Source: Cohnella silvisoli
GTDB lineage: Bacteria; Bacillota; Bacilli; Paenibacillales; Paenibacillaceae
Assembly (NCBI RefSeq): GCF_021190915.1
Contig: NZ_JAIOAP010000002.1
Coordinates: 310,001 to 374,000, forward strand
Direction of reading: 5' to 3'
DNA length: 64,000 nucleotides
The translations under genes and the position numbers were made by a program. The notes under the pieces are model-generated. The model saw nothing but the letters and a program-made list of their open reading frames with translations, was not told the origin of the DNA and searched no databases. Position 1 is the first letter of the stretch. Each line of letters starts with the position of its first letter. Below, one piece after another: positions 42,915-51,138 of this stretch.

Positions 42915-43502
42915 ATGACAACAATGAATACTCAATGGATGAGAGCGGCGGAACAAGGGGATTTGGAAACGATGCGCGATGTTTTGCTGGGAGGCGTCGA
43001 TCTGAATATGCAAGATGCAAACGGAAGAACCGCTATGATGGCAGCAGCGTACAACAATCAAATTGCAGCGTTTGAATGGCTAGTCAACGAAGGAGCGGAT
43101 GTAAATATCCGAGACAATAGATTGGACAACCCTTTTCTCTATGCGGGGGCGGAAGGTTTGATTGAAATACTGAAGCTGTCTATTAAAGCCGGCGCCGACA
43201 CACGCATGACTAATCGCTTCGGCGGCACGGCGCTAATCCCCGCTGCGGACCGAGGTCACGTTGAAATCGCCAAACTATTGCTGACAACGACCGACGTTAA
43301 TGTTAACCACGTTAACAATCTAGGTTGGACAGCTTTAATAGAAGCCGTAATTCTTGGAGACGGCGGCCCTAAACACCAGCAAATCGTCAAGCTCTTGCTT
43401 GAGCATGGCGCGGATCCGAATATTACTGATAATGATGGAGTAACTCCTCTTTCGCATGCGGCTTTGCGTGGATATGGGGAAATGATTGCTATGCTGTCGT
43501 AA
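42915..43502 (+). CDS. Ankyrin-repeat protein
   Basis: About 195 residues made of roughly five ankyrin repeats: WMRAAEQGDLETMRDVLLGG, NGRTAMMAAAYNNQIAAFEW, a poorly conserved third unit, GGTALIPAADRGHVEIAKLL and GWTALIEAVILGDGG with LLEHGADPNITDNDG. It has no signal peptide, so probably cytosolic protein binding. AAAGGACC lies 8 bases before the ATG. It is preceded by a divergent arrangement with yphE. Confidence 0.88.
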   Translation: MTTMNTQWMRAAEQGDLETMRDVLLGGVDLNMQDANGRTAMMAAAYNNQIAAFEWLVNEGADVNIRDNRLDNPFLYAGAEGLIEILKLSIKAGADTRMTNRFGGTALIPAADRGHVEIAKLLLTTTDVNVNHVNNLGWTALIEAVILGDGGPKHQQIVKLLLEHGADPNITDNDGVTPLSHAALRGYGEMIAMLS

Positions 43503-43596
43503 CGGCATTGATTTCTGAGAAAGTTCAGGTCGAACAAAGAAGGATATTGCCGAATGATGTAGAATACCTATTTTGGAAAGTTCTTACTAAACCGAA

Positions 43597-44106
43597 ATGG
43601 GTGATCCTTTGGACAATCAGGCAGAGTTGGAACCATCCGCTAGCCCCGTGCAAATGCAATCGCAACAACAGCCTATTGAGCCTGTAATCGATCAACAACA
43701 GCAAATCGAGCCCGTTTCGCTCGGCAAAATCATTATCGGCGCATTAGTGTCGGCAGCAGCCGGTGCTATCGTCTGGGCTCTGATCGCTTATTACGGCGAT
43801 TACGAGCTAGGCATCCTCGCCTCGGGTATCGGAGCGCTCGTTGGGATAACCGTTGCCTACTTGGCCAAGAAAAACGTCGAACAGCAGCACCAAACCATCG
43901 CCGTAATTTTTGGTTTATTAGGCGTCATTGCCGGCAAATACTTATCCTTCTACTTAATCGTCAAAAAAGCAGAAAACGAGTTAGGCCAGGATTTGTTCGG
44001 ATACGTCAAGTTCACCGACACGTTCCAAGCTATCGATATTTTATGGATTGTTCTCGCTGCTGCAGCCGCGTGGTCTATTCCTAAGAAATACGCCGAACGC
44101 CAATAG
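43597..44106 (+). CDS. Hypothetical membrane protein
   Basis: About 169 residues. A glutamine- and proline-rich N-terminus (QSQQQPIEP, DQQQQIEP) precedes three to four membrane helices (KIIIGALVSAAAGAIVWALI, LGILASGIGALVGITVAYL, IAVIFGLLGVIAGKYLSFYL, and a last one ending in WSIPKK). The family is not recognised. A TTG start at 43609 is possible. It lies 94 bases after the ankyrin gene and ends at a bidirectional terminator. Confidence 0.75.
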   Translation: MGDPLDNQAELEPSASPVQMQSQQQPIEPVIDQQQQIEPVSLGKIIIGALVSAAAGAIVWALIAYYGDYELGILASGIGALVGITVAYLAKKNVEQQHQTIAVIFGLLGVIAGKYLSFYLIVKKAENELGQDLFGYVKFTDTFQAIDILWIVLAAAAAWSIPKKYAERQ

Positions 44107-44111
44107 AAATG

Positions 44112-44163
44112 AAAAAAAGCAGTCCCTTTTGCAGATCATTCCGCGAAAGGGACTGCTTTTTTT
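44112..44163. terminator. Bidirectional terminator
   Basis: AAAAAAAGCAGTCCCTTT pairs perfectly with AAAGGGACTGCTTTTTTT (18 bp) around a 16-base loop. It serves the membrane protein gene on plus and spoVIF on minus. Confidence 0.92.
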
Positions 44164-44438
44164 CATTTCTTAATCATCATCTTAACGAGAGACTCCAGAC
44201 TGTTCAGGTTCATCCCGCTTTTCTTAACGGCATTAACGATCTCCTTCACCGTGTCCTCGGATACCGGTACGTTTGCCATCGTCGACACCTGCTTGATCAG
44301 CTGCCTAATTTGCGTTTCGCTTTGCAGCGTGCTCGGCGTTACGCCGCTCGCGATCTTCTTAATGGAACTCTCGGAAATGTTTTTTCCGGCTTTTTTGTTG
44401 ACGGCACCGAGCAGATCTTTAGGAAATTTATTATCCAT
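44163..44438 (-). CDS. spoVIF: Stage VI sporulation protein F
   Basis: About 91 residues, all helical. FPKDLLGAVNKKAGKNISE, LQSETQIRQLIKQVSTMANV and the KEIVNAVKKSGMNLNSLE region match SpoVIF (B. subtilis YjcC), a small mother-cell protein needed for late coat assembly. GGAGGAGGGG precedes the ATG. A sigma-K-like promoter overlaps the short gap to gpsA. Confidence 0.85.
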   Translation of the reverse strand: MDNKFPKDLLGAVNKKAGKNISESSIKKIASGVTPSTLQSETQIRQLIKQVSTMANVPVSEDTVKEIVNAVKKSGMNLNSLESLVKMMIKK

Positions 44439-44466
44439 GCTTCCCCTCCTCCGGGTGTTTGCACTG

Positions 44467-44494
44467 TATCCTATGAGGAGGGGGATTAAAAAGT
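44467..44494 (-). promoter_or_regulatory. Candidate sigma-K promoter of spoVIF
   Basis: On the minus strand CATAGGATA (44467-44475) fits the sigma-K -10 pattern CATAnnnTA, with AC (44493-44494) 17 bases upstream as the minimal -35. Short motifs of this kind can occur by chance. Confidence 0.45.
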
Positions 44495-44499
44495 TCGGG

Positions 44500-45561
44500 T
44501 TACAAGCCCGGTTTAGGGTTTAGCCATTTATCCCGCGATGCGGAAGCGATTTCCTCGATCTCATGCGTCCGAACGCGGCCCATAAGCGCTCCTACTGCCT
44601 GTTCCGGAGAAAGCCCTTCGAACAGCACCTCGTACAATTGGTCGGTTATCGGCATCTCGACGCCATGTTTACTCGCTAACACATGAGCGGCTTTCGTCGT
44701 TCGTACGCCCTCGACGACCATTCCCATGCGCTCAAGGACCTCTTCTAGCGGAAGCCCTTGCGCGAGCATAGAACCTGCCCGCCAGTTGCGGCTGTGTTTG
44801 CTCGTGCACGTTACGATCAAATCCCCAACGCCGGCGAGCCCGGCAAATGTCAGCGGATTAGCCCCCATCGCCGCACCCAAACGGGCAATTTCCGCCAGTC
44901 CTCGCGTGATGAGCGCCGCTTTGGCATTATCGCCGAATCCTAGGCCATCGGACAATCCGGCACCGAGGGCAATGATATTTTTGATCGCACCCGCCGTCTC
45001 CACCCCTATGACATCCGGATTCGTATAGACGCGAAAATACGCATCGTTCATGAACAAATCCTGCGCGGCTTCCGCGCAAGCCATATCTTTGGAAGCGACG
45101 ACAATCGTTGTCGGGTGGCGATTAATGACTTCTTCGGCATGGCTCGGGCCTGACAAAACGACGATACCGTCCTCCGGACGGCCGAGTTCCTCCGCAAGTA
45201 CGGTGGACATACGCTTAAGTGTTTCAATTTCGAAGCCTTTAGTCGCATGAATAACCAATGTATTTTTATGTAAGTATGGTGCTGCTTGACGAGCGACATC
45301 CCTCATGGCAGAGGACGGCGCGACGAACAACACGGCTTCGGCATCCGAAACGGCATCGGCTATATCCGTTGTGGCTGTAATCCCTTCGGGCAATATTGCC
45401 CCGGGTAGAAACTTCTCGTTGCGACGCTCGCGATTGATTTGCTCCGCTTGTACGGGATTTCGTGTCCATAACTTCACCGAATTACCGTTGTCCGCCAATA
45501 CGCGAGCCAAAGCTGTTCCCCAACTGCCTGCGACAAGAACGGCTACCTTCTTATGCGCCAT
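44500..45561 (-). CDS. gpsA: Glycerol-3-phosphate dehydrogenase [NAD(P)+]
   Basis: About 353 residues. Makes glycerol 3-phosphate for phospholipid synthesis. GPSHAEEV near residue 140, the catalytic lysine in ETAGAIKNIIALGAGLSDG near 190 and GLAGVGDLIVTCTSKHSRN near 250 are typical. Oddly, the NAD loop reads V-A-G-S-W-G where the family has G-A-G-S-W-G: codon GTC replaces an expected glycine codon. The ATG at 45561 overlaps the plsY end by 11 bases, supplying this enzyme's product to PlsY. Confidence 0.95.
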   Translation of the reverse strand: MAHKKVAVLVAGSWGTALARVLADNGNSVKLWTRNPVQAEQINRERRNEKFLPGAILPEGITATTDIADAVSDAEAVLFVAPSSAMRDVARQAAPYLHKNTLVIHATKGFEIETLKRMSTVLAEELGRPEDGIVVLSGPSHAEEVINRHPTTIVVASKDMACAEAAQDLFMNDAYFRVYTNPDVIGVETAGAIKNIIALGAGLSDGLGFGDNAKAALITRGLAEIARLGAAMGANPLTFAGLAGVGDLIVTCTSKHSRNWRAGSMLAQGLPLEEVLERMGMVVEGVRTTKAAHVLASKHGVEMPITDQLYEVLFEGLSPEQAVGALMGRVRTHEIEEIASASRDKWLNPKPGL

Positions 45562-46171
45562 GCGGTTCACCCTTTTTGCTGCCGCCAAGTTTATTCTCGG
45601 TCCCGTTCATGAGCTTCACGATATTGTTGCGGTGCCTTGCGATCGCCAATATCGCTACCGCTAATGCCCCCCAAATATAGGCTGCTTCAAGATCGAAAAC
45701 ATAGAATAGAATCGGCAAGCAAACAGCGAATATCATCGAGCCTAACGAAACGTATCGGGTAAATACGATAACAAGAATAGCGAGAATACCCGCGATTAAC
45801 GTAGGGACAAAAGCCCAAACGACTAAAGCTCCTACCGTCGTAGCAATTCCTTTACCGCCTTTGAACCGGAAATAAACCGGCCAATTGTGGCCCGCGATGG
45901 CTGCCAATCCGCACAGAACCGGAATCCAATCCTTGCCATCTCCTAGCCATAATCCAACGAGCACGGCAACCGAGCCTTTGGCGATATCAAGCAGGAAAAC
46001 CGCAATCGCGGGCCCTTTGCCCAAAACCCTTAAAGTGTTCGTAGCTCCGGCATTGCCGCTTCCGTGCTCTCGGATGTCGATTTTGCGCAACCAACGGGCA
46101 AACAAAATACTGAACGATATCGATCCTAATAAATAACTGACTGCTATCGCGATGATAGAGTTAAGCACCAC
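45551..46171 (-). CDS. plsY: Acyl-phosphate:glycerol-3-phosphate acyltransferase
   Basis: About 206 residues with five to six membrane helices. The active-site motifs are GSGNAGATNTLRVLG (near residue 37), HNWPVYFRFKGGKGIATTVG (near 94) and ARHRNNIVKLMNGTE near the end. It acylates glycerol 3-phosphate in the inner membrane using acyl-phosphate. GTG starts at 46171 or 46168; GGGGAG lies 3 or 6 bases upstream. It is coupled to gpsA by overlap and lies 8 bases after der. Confidence 0.96.
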   Translation of the reverse strand: MVLNSIIAIAVSYLLGSISFSILFARWLRKIDIREHGSGNAGATNTLRVLGKGPAIAVFLLDIAKGSVAVLVGLWLGDGKDWIPVLCGLAAIAGHNWPVYFRFKGGKGIATTVGALVVWAFVPTLIAGILAILVIVFTRYVSLGSMIFAVCLPILFYVFDLEAAYIWGALAVAILAIARHRNNIVKLMNGTENKLGGSKKGEPHGA

Positions 46172-46179
46172 GGTCTCCC

Positions 46180-47502
46180 CTATTCCTGATCCGACTTCTT
46201 ACGCGTAAATAAACGTAGAGGAGTCCCTTCAAATTCGAACGCCGCACGAATTTTGTTCTCCAAGTAACGCTCATAAGAGAAATGCATCAATTCAGGATCG
46301 TTAACGAAAATAAGAATCGTAGGCGGTTTAACCGCGACTTGAGTAACGTAATTAATGCGCAGCCTGCGGCCTTTATCCGTCGGCGGAGGTGTGATTGCGA
46401 CCGCATCGGAAATAATGTCGTTCAGCACATTCGTAGGTACCCGCAGAGCGTGCTGCTCGGCAACGCGATTGACGATCGGGAACAGCTTAGGCAAACGGGA
46501 CTTCGTGAGCGCTGACAAAAATACGACGGGCGCATACGACATGAACAGGAAGTGATCGCGGATCGTATTCGTAAAATGCTGCATCGTTTTGTCGTGTTTC
46601 TCGACGACGTCCCATTTGTTCACGACGAAGATCGCGGCTTTTCCGTTCTCATGCGCATAACCCGCAATATGTTTATCCTGCTCGATAATGCCTTCTTCGC
46701 CGTTGATGACGACTAGCACGACGTCTGCGCGCTCGATGGCCTGCATCGCTCTCATGACGCTGTACTTCTCGGTCGTTTCATACACTTTGCCGCGTTTGCG
46801 CATTCCCGCCGTGTCAATGAGGACGTACTTCTGACCGTCCTTCTCGAAAGGCGTATCGATGGCATCGCGGGTCGTGCCGGCAACGCTGCTGACGATTACA
46901 CGTTCCTCGCCTAGAATAGCGTTTACCAACGATGATTTGCCAACATTCGGACGTCCGATCAGAGCGACTTTAATGACATCGTCGTTATACTCTTGATCTT
47001 CCTTCTCGGGCAGCTTCTTCACCGCGGCATCGAGCAAATCGCCGATTCCCATGCCGTGCGCGCCGGAAAGAGCCACGGGATCCCCAAATCCTAGCGAATA
47101 GAACTCATAGATGTCGTCCATGCGTTGCAGATTGTCCACTTTGTTAACCGCAAGGACGATTGGCTTCTGCGAACGGAACAGCATTTGCGCGACTTCCTCG
47201 TCCGCATTCGTGACTCCGGCTTTGGCATCAACCATGAATATAATGACATCGGCCTCTTCGATGGCCAGCTCCGCTTGCATTCTTACCGAACGAAGCAAGC
47301 TGTCTTCTCCCTCGACTTCAATGCCTCCGGTATCTATTACGCTGAAAGAAATTCCAATCCATTCGCCAGTGCCGTAGATACGGTCGCGGGTAATTCCCGG
47401 CTTATCTTCGACAATAGCAAGCCGGTCGCCGATAATCCGGTTAAATATCGTGGATTTACCCACATTGGGTCTTCCGACGATGGCGATTACGGGTCGTGCC
47501 AT
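46180..47502 (-). CDS. der: Ribosome biogenesis GTPase Der (EngA)
   Basis: About 440 residues with two tandem GTPase domains and a C-terminal KH-like domain. Domain 1 has [12 protein letters not shown] (residue 8) and NKVD near 118; domain 2 has [12 protein letters not shown] (near 182), [10 protein letters not shown] and NKWD. It acts in 50S ribosomal subunit assembly. GAGGAG lies 8 bases before the ATG at 47502; the GTG at 47511 overlaps that site. Confidence 0.97.
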   Translation of the reverse strand: MARPVIAIVGRPNVGKSTIFNRIIGDRLAIVEDKPGITRDRIYGTGEWIGISFSVIDTGGIEVEGEDSLLRSVRMQAELAIEEADVIIFMVDAKAGVTNADEEVAQMLFRSQKPIVLAVNKVDNLQRMDDIYEFYSLGFGDPVALSGAHGMGIGDLLDAAVKKLPEKEDQEYNDDVIKVALIGRPNVGKSSLVNAILGEERVIVSSVAGTTRDAIDTPFEKDGQKYVLIDTAGMRKRGKVYETTEKYSVMRAMQAIERADVVLVVINGEEGIIEQDKHIAGYAHENGKAAIFVVNKWDVVEKHDKTMQHFTNTIRDHFLFMSYAPVVFLSALTKSRLPKLFPIVNRVAEQHALRVPTNVLNDIISDAVAITPPPTDKGRRLRINYVTQVAVKPPTILIFVNDPELMHFSYERYLENKIRAAFEFEGTPLRLFTRKKSDQE

Positions 47503-47568
47503 ATTTTCCACTCCTCAATTAAAAAAAACACTCGCATCTTTCATCATAACAAAAATCGCTCGGCTTGG

Positions 47569-47757
47569 CTAACGGTTATTGTGCCGATCAACGACGATGA
47601 ATAAATCCTCATGCACTTCATGCGCCGCGCAATCCAATACTTTTTCGAGTAAATGGGCCACTTTCTGCAAGTCGTCGCGGTCTCTCGCATAGAAGATCGG
47701 AGATCCGCCGCCTACACTCCCATGATCCGTCGTAATAATGCCTACGATTTTAGCCAA
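47569..47757 (-). CDS. Capping-complex subunit for YIEGIA
   Basis: About 62 residues. MAKIVGIITTDHGSVGGGSP and CAAHEVHEDLFIVVD match the small family found immediately downstream of YIEGIA genes in Bacillales. Its start overlaps the YIEGIA gene's end by 8 bases, so translation is coupled. No enzymatic motif is seen; a structural partnership with the membrane protein is inferred from family naming and position. Confidence 0.8.
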   Translation of the reverse strand: MAKIVGIITTDHGSVGGGSPIFYARDRDDLQKVAHLLEKVLDCAAHEVHEDLFIVVDRHNNR

Positions 47758-48670
47758 TCGGTTTCCCCTCCGTGCTTTTGCGGTTCGCTTCCGTCGGCTT
47801 CCTCACGGCTGCTTCCAGAAGAGGTACATTGCACACCGCCTGATACGATTTGTCCCTATCCTTTTCTCGAGGCAATACGAGCAGTCCCAGTTTCCCCGTT
47901 CGTAATCCAAGCTTAGCGATGGGTAATAACGCGGGGTCTCCATCGTCTCGGTACACGCCCAATCGGGTGGACACATCGTGCAATATCGCCTGCCGCTGTC
48001 CCATATTGGCAATCGTAACCCTTGCATCATCGTTCTTGGGCGTGAGAATAAAACCGATTCCTTGCTGCTTAATAATTTCTCTGTTTTCTTCGAGCCCCAC
48101 ATTCATCATATAAACGTCTCCGACATACAAATTCGGTCCCTCCAGCTTAATTTCAACCCTCTCAACGTCGGCGATATGGGTTATACTTTTCCCTCGCATG
48201 AATCGGTGAACGACGAAAAGCGATACAATGCCTACTAACAATCCGCTCCACCAGCCCACAATAATGACGAACAAGCTAGTTAAGAAAGCCGTTAAGATCG
48301 CCAAGTAATTGCGCCCTTCGAATACGACTGCTATTCCTTCAATATAAGCTGCCCCTCTAGGCACCAACTCCAAATGGTCAATCGCCGTTAGCGTGCTGCG
48401 CTCCATATTGCGAACTTCACGAAATTGCTGGGCCGCCAGCGCGAGAAAAGTAATCGCCGTATAATCCTTGTTATACAGCGCTGGAACGGCAACCGACCCC
48501 AAAGCTCCCGCAATTAGACCTAGCGCCAAATGAATAAGTTTGCCATGGGGATAGGCCGGGTATTGCCTATAGTCACTGCGGAGCATGAACAATCTGGCAC
48601 CCATCCCGAATGTCGTCCCCATAACGACACCCGTCAAATCCTTATGGGCATGAAGCCAATCCAACATCAT
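47750..48670 (-). CDS. YIEGIA family membrane protein (YphB-like)
   Basis: About 306 residues. The signature AAYIEGIAVVFEGRNYL lies near residue 126. Membrane helices include DLTGVVMGTTFGMGARLFML, LIHLALGLIAGALGSVAVPA and a pair after NYLAILTAFLTSLFVIIVGWW, followed by a soluble C-terminal domain. The family occurs in spore-formers, but its role is not established. The ATG at 48670 overlaps the upstream stop as ATGA. Confidence 0.85.
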   Translation of the reverse strand: MMLDWLHAHKDLTGVVMGTTFGMGARLFMLRSDYRQYPAYPHGKLIHLALGLIAGALGSVAVPALYNKDYTAITFLALAAQQFREVRNMERSTLTAIDHLELVPRGAAYIEGIAVVFEGRNYLAILTAFLTSLFVIIVGWWSGLLVGIVSLFVVHRFMRGKSITHIADVERVEIKLEGPNLYVGDVYMMNVGLEENREIIKQQGIGFILTPKNDDARVTIANMGQRQAILHDVSTRLGVYRDDGDPALLPIAKLGLRTGKLGLLVLPREKDRDKSYQAVCNVPLLEAAVRKPTEANRKSTEGKPIG

Positions 48671-49296
48671 GAACTGTGCCGCCCCCTTTTCCAGCCCATT
48701 TTGAATGCCCATCTCCTTGCCTGTATGGCTGCCGACTTAACGGATATCGACCATAATCTTGAAACCAGCACCGAGATCCACCAGACCTCTAACCATTCGG
48801 ACGCTTTAACGATAGGGAAAGTATCCGACGTAGACTGTACGAAGACTGTAATACCTTCACTTAAATAAAGAGCAGTCGATATGGCCAGCAGTTGCTCGGT
48901 GGAATTGCGAAGAAGCAACGCCGATAAACAACCGACCAAGATTGCCGTACCCCACGGCGCGATAAAATGGGAAAACCCTGAAGGATAATACGCAAGTCGG
49001 CATAGAAGAAGGTAAATGGAACCTAATAATACTCCCGCCGAGATCGACGTCCATCTCCGGTTCGGATTGGTTCGCCAAGCCATAGTTATGAGCGCGAATA
49101 AGGTCCATAACCATGCCCCGTTAACTTGCAGTGAAGGAGTGATTGCCACGTTCGCAAGCAGAGCCAATGGCCATATGGCCAAGAAACTCCCTACCATCCA
49201 ATGAGGGAAACCTTCCCCAGCTTCTTCACGCCAACCACTCCACCAAAGAATGGTTGCCATGAGCCATAGAAACACTGCGCTAAACACCGGCGACAT
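48667..49296 (-). CDS. YphA-like membrane protein
   Basis: About 209 residues, six or so membrane helices (FSAVFLWLMATILWWSGW, MVGSFLAIWPLALLANVAI, WLWTLFALITMAW, AGVLLGSIYLLLCRLAYY, APWGTAILVGCLSALLL and AISTALYLSEGITVF). Its position upstream of YIEGIA and rpsA corresponds to B. subtilis yphA, linked to spore envelope assembly. Family assignment rests on topology and position. GGAGG lies 7 bases before the ATG at 49296. Confidence 0.7.
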   Translation of the reverse strand: MSPVFSAVFLWLMATILWWSGWREEAGEGFPHWMVGSFLAIWPLALLANVAITPSLQVNGAWLWTLFALITMAWRTNPNRRWTSISAGVLLGSIYLLLCRLAYYPSGFSHFIAPWGTAILVGCLSALLLRNSTEQLLAISTALYLSEGITVFVQSTSDTFPIVKASEWLEVWWISVLVSRLWSISVKSAAIQARRWAFKMGWKRGRHSS

Positions 49297-49687
49297 CCTC
49301 CCACCTCCTAAGCGTTAGTATGCGCCGGAAGGAATGGAAACCATGCCCTGAGCGTAGATAAATAAAAATCAATCGTTTAACGCGCTAAGAAAATTGAAGG
49401 CTTTGCCTCCAATAATTTTACTTTTGGCGGATATCCGTAATAATACAATCGAACCTATGAACTCCCTGTACCTCTGGGGGTCGACCGCTCCGACATTCCT
49501 GTTCATGCCTGCAGCTGTTCGCGAAAACGTACCTTTATCCCCTCGCATCAGAAGGAAAAAAGGCCCCCACAGCTCCCCCTACCTCCTTTCCGCGAAAACG
49601 TACCACTATCCCATCCGATAAGGGGGAAAACCCTTGTTCATGTTTTTGAAAATAAACCCGGAACGCTGAAATTTTACCCGATATCTC
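49297..49687. other. Intergenic region with a two-copy short repeat
   Basis: No gene seen. The sequence CGCGAAAACGTACC occurs twice (about 49511-49524 and 49592-49605), each followed by a similar TATCCC context, about 81 bases apart. The remainder up to the SOS-type promoter shows no other recognisable element. Confidence 0.6.
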
Positions 49688-49736
49688 TTGAAAATAGAAC
49701 GTATGTTTGGTATGATGGAGATAAGAACAAATGTTC
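49688..49736 (+). promoter_or_regulatory. Sigma-A promoter with two LexA-type (SOS) boxes
   Basis: TTGAAA (49688-49693) and TATGAT (49711-49716) are 17 bases apart. Box 1, GAACGTATGTTT (49697-49708), lies inside the spacer. Box 2, GAACAAATGTTC (49725-49736), covers the expected start site. Both fit the core GAAC-RNRY-GTTY of the Gram-positive LexA consensus CGAACRNRYGTTYC. The arrangement suits repression lifted by DNA damage. Confidence 0.72.
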
Positions 49737-49754
49737 TATTTGAGGAGGGCGTGT

Positions 49755-50681
49755 ATGTTTCAGGATCATCTGACCTTCGAGGCATTTTGCCAGCAGTTCA
49801 ACTCCGAGCAGGCTTGCGCCGAGGCGCTGTTCGAAGCCAGATGGCCGGACGGCTTCCGTTGCCCGACTTGTCGTCATCCTCACTTTTATCTCATCCAAAC
49901 GCGCAGACTGCCTCTCTACGAATGCCGCTCCTGTCGCCATCAGACGTCTGTCATCGCCGGCACCATCATGGAAGGCAGCTCCACTTTGTTGACCCGCTGG
50001 TTCCAAGCGATGTTTCTCATCTCCCGGCCTTCCGGCATCAGCGCCTCCCGCCTGTCCCAAGTGATTCAGGTCACCTATAAGACCGCGTGGCTTATCGCAA
50101 GAAAAATCCGCCATGCCCTGCAACAAGCCGATGAAGGCGAACCGCTCACGGGTGTTGTGCGAGTTGACCCTATCTCTTACGGTTATACGTATTATAGCGA
50201 GGCCCAGCAGCCGCTGTTGATCGGCGGATCCCTCAATGAGCGAGACGAGCCTCAGCAGGTCAAAATCAAACAACCGGATCCCAGCCATGTGAATAACGCG
50301 TTGAGGTGGATTGAAAAACCTGGCGTCCAAGCGTTCGTAGACAATCATATAGATGGACAGGCTGTGACCGTTTTGGGGCGCGGCAAACTTCACCCCGCTT
50401 TGAACCCCATCAAGTGGAAGGTGACCGCGTGGCTGAACTTTACGTTTCAGGGCATCGGAGCCAAACATTTGCAGGCTTATTTAGACGAGTTTTGTTTCCG
50501 GTTGAACTTAAAACTCCGCCATGCCCCGGTCTTCAACCAGCTGTTCCATTGGTGCGCAGCGACGCCAACCTTGACTTACAAAGAACTGACCCGCAGCAAA
50601 CCGGTTCTCACCGTTCCCTGGGTGGTCTGGGGAAGCAAGGCGAAGTGGAAAGGAAAATATCTCACCCTATGGAATACTTGA
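49755..50681 (+). CDS. IS1595-like transposase-derived protein, degenerate catalytic core
   Basis: About 308 residues. An N-terminal zinc ribbon (CPTCRHPH near residue 37 and YECRSCRHQ near 58) and the GTIMEGSSTLLTRWFQAMF and VTYKTAWLIARKIRHAL helices match IS1595-family transposases. The C-terminal GAKHLQAYLDEFCFRLNLK also fits. However, the usual DETYVGG block reads VDPISYGY and the H-x-N-x-I-E-S region is not recognisable, so the DDE/DDN-type site looks lost. GAGGAGGGC lies about 5 bases before the ATG. No terminal repeats or target duplications were found. The promoter carries SOS boxes. Confidence 0.8.
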   Translation: MFQDHLTFEAFCQQFNSEQACAEALFEARWPDGFRCPTCRHPHFYLIQTRRLPLYECRSCRHQTSVIAGTIMEGSSTLLTRWFQAMFLISRPSGISASRLSQVIQVTYKTAWLIARKIRHALQQADEGEPLTGVVRVDPISYGYTYYSEAQQPLLIGGSLNERDEPQQVKIKQPDPSHVNNALRWIEKPGVQAFVDNHIDGQAVTVLGRGKLHPALNPIKWKVTAWLNFTFQGIGAKHLQAYLDEFCFRLNLKLRHAPVFNQLFHWCAATPTLTYKELTRSKPVLTVPWVVWGSKAKWKGKYLTLWNT

Positions 50682-51080
50682 TGCTTAGGATACCTGCTTT
50701 TTAAGTTGCCGATAATCCGTTCCATTCCAATTCATTAAACGGCAAATTTGTGCGTGGTATCCGGGAATCCGTGGATTGCAACTTCATCTCAAATCATGGC
50801 GTCGAGTATCCACTTATTGGCAACTCACTTCTGTTATGGCATTCGAATATCCGCTGATTTGCAACTTATTTCTGAGGAAAGGGGATAATGGTACCATTTC
50901 TCCGAAATGGCGCGGAAATTAGGCACCAGTATTTACCTGAAATTCCCATATAAATATATATCTGTAAATTTTCTGATCGTTACAAGTAAAACGTATACCA
51001 TCGTCATTGGGACGACGGTATACGTTTGTATCGAGCTGTCAGATGAGTATAAGAAACCCAAAGCTTATGCTTTCTAGTTC
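50682..51080. other. Intergenic region with degenerate 41-bp repeats
   Basis: No gene seen. Three imperfect units of about 41 bp, each with ga(g/a)tatcc followed by a TTGCAACT-like stretch, start near 50765, 50804 and 50845; a weaker relative begins near 50711. A long inverted repeat at 50988-51027 is listed separately. Confidence 0.6.
50988..51027. repeat. Near-perfect 17-bp inverted repeat, unexplained
   Basis: AAACGTATACCATCGTC (50988-51004) and GACGACGGTATACGTTT (51011-51027) pair over 17 bp with a single mismatch and a 6-base centre. No T-run follows on either strand, so it is not a typical terminator. It lies about 300 bases past the transposase-like gene and 60 before the rpsA terminator. 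Confidence 0.8.
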
Positions 51081-51118
51081 AAAAAAACCGCCCCCAAGTC
51101 GTTAGACTTAGAAGGCGG
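51081..51118 (-). terminator. Terminator of rpsA
   Basis: On the minus strand CCGCCTTCTAAGTC pairs with GACTTGGGGGCGG around TAAC, followed by TTTTTTT. Confidence 0.85.
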
Positions 51119-51138
51119 CTCCTATCAATAATTTGAAC

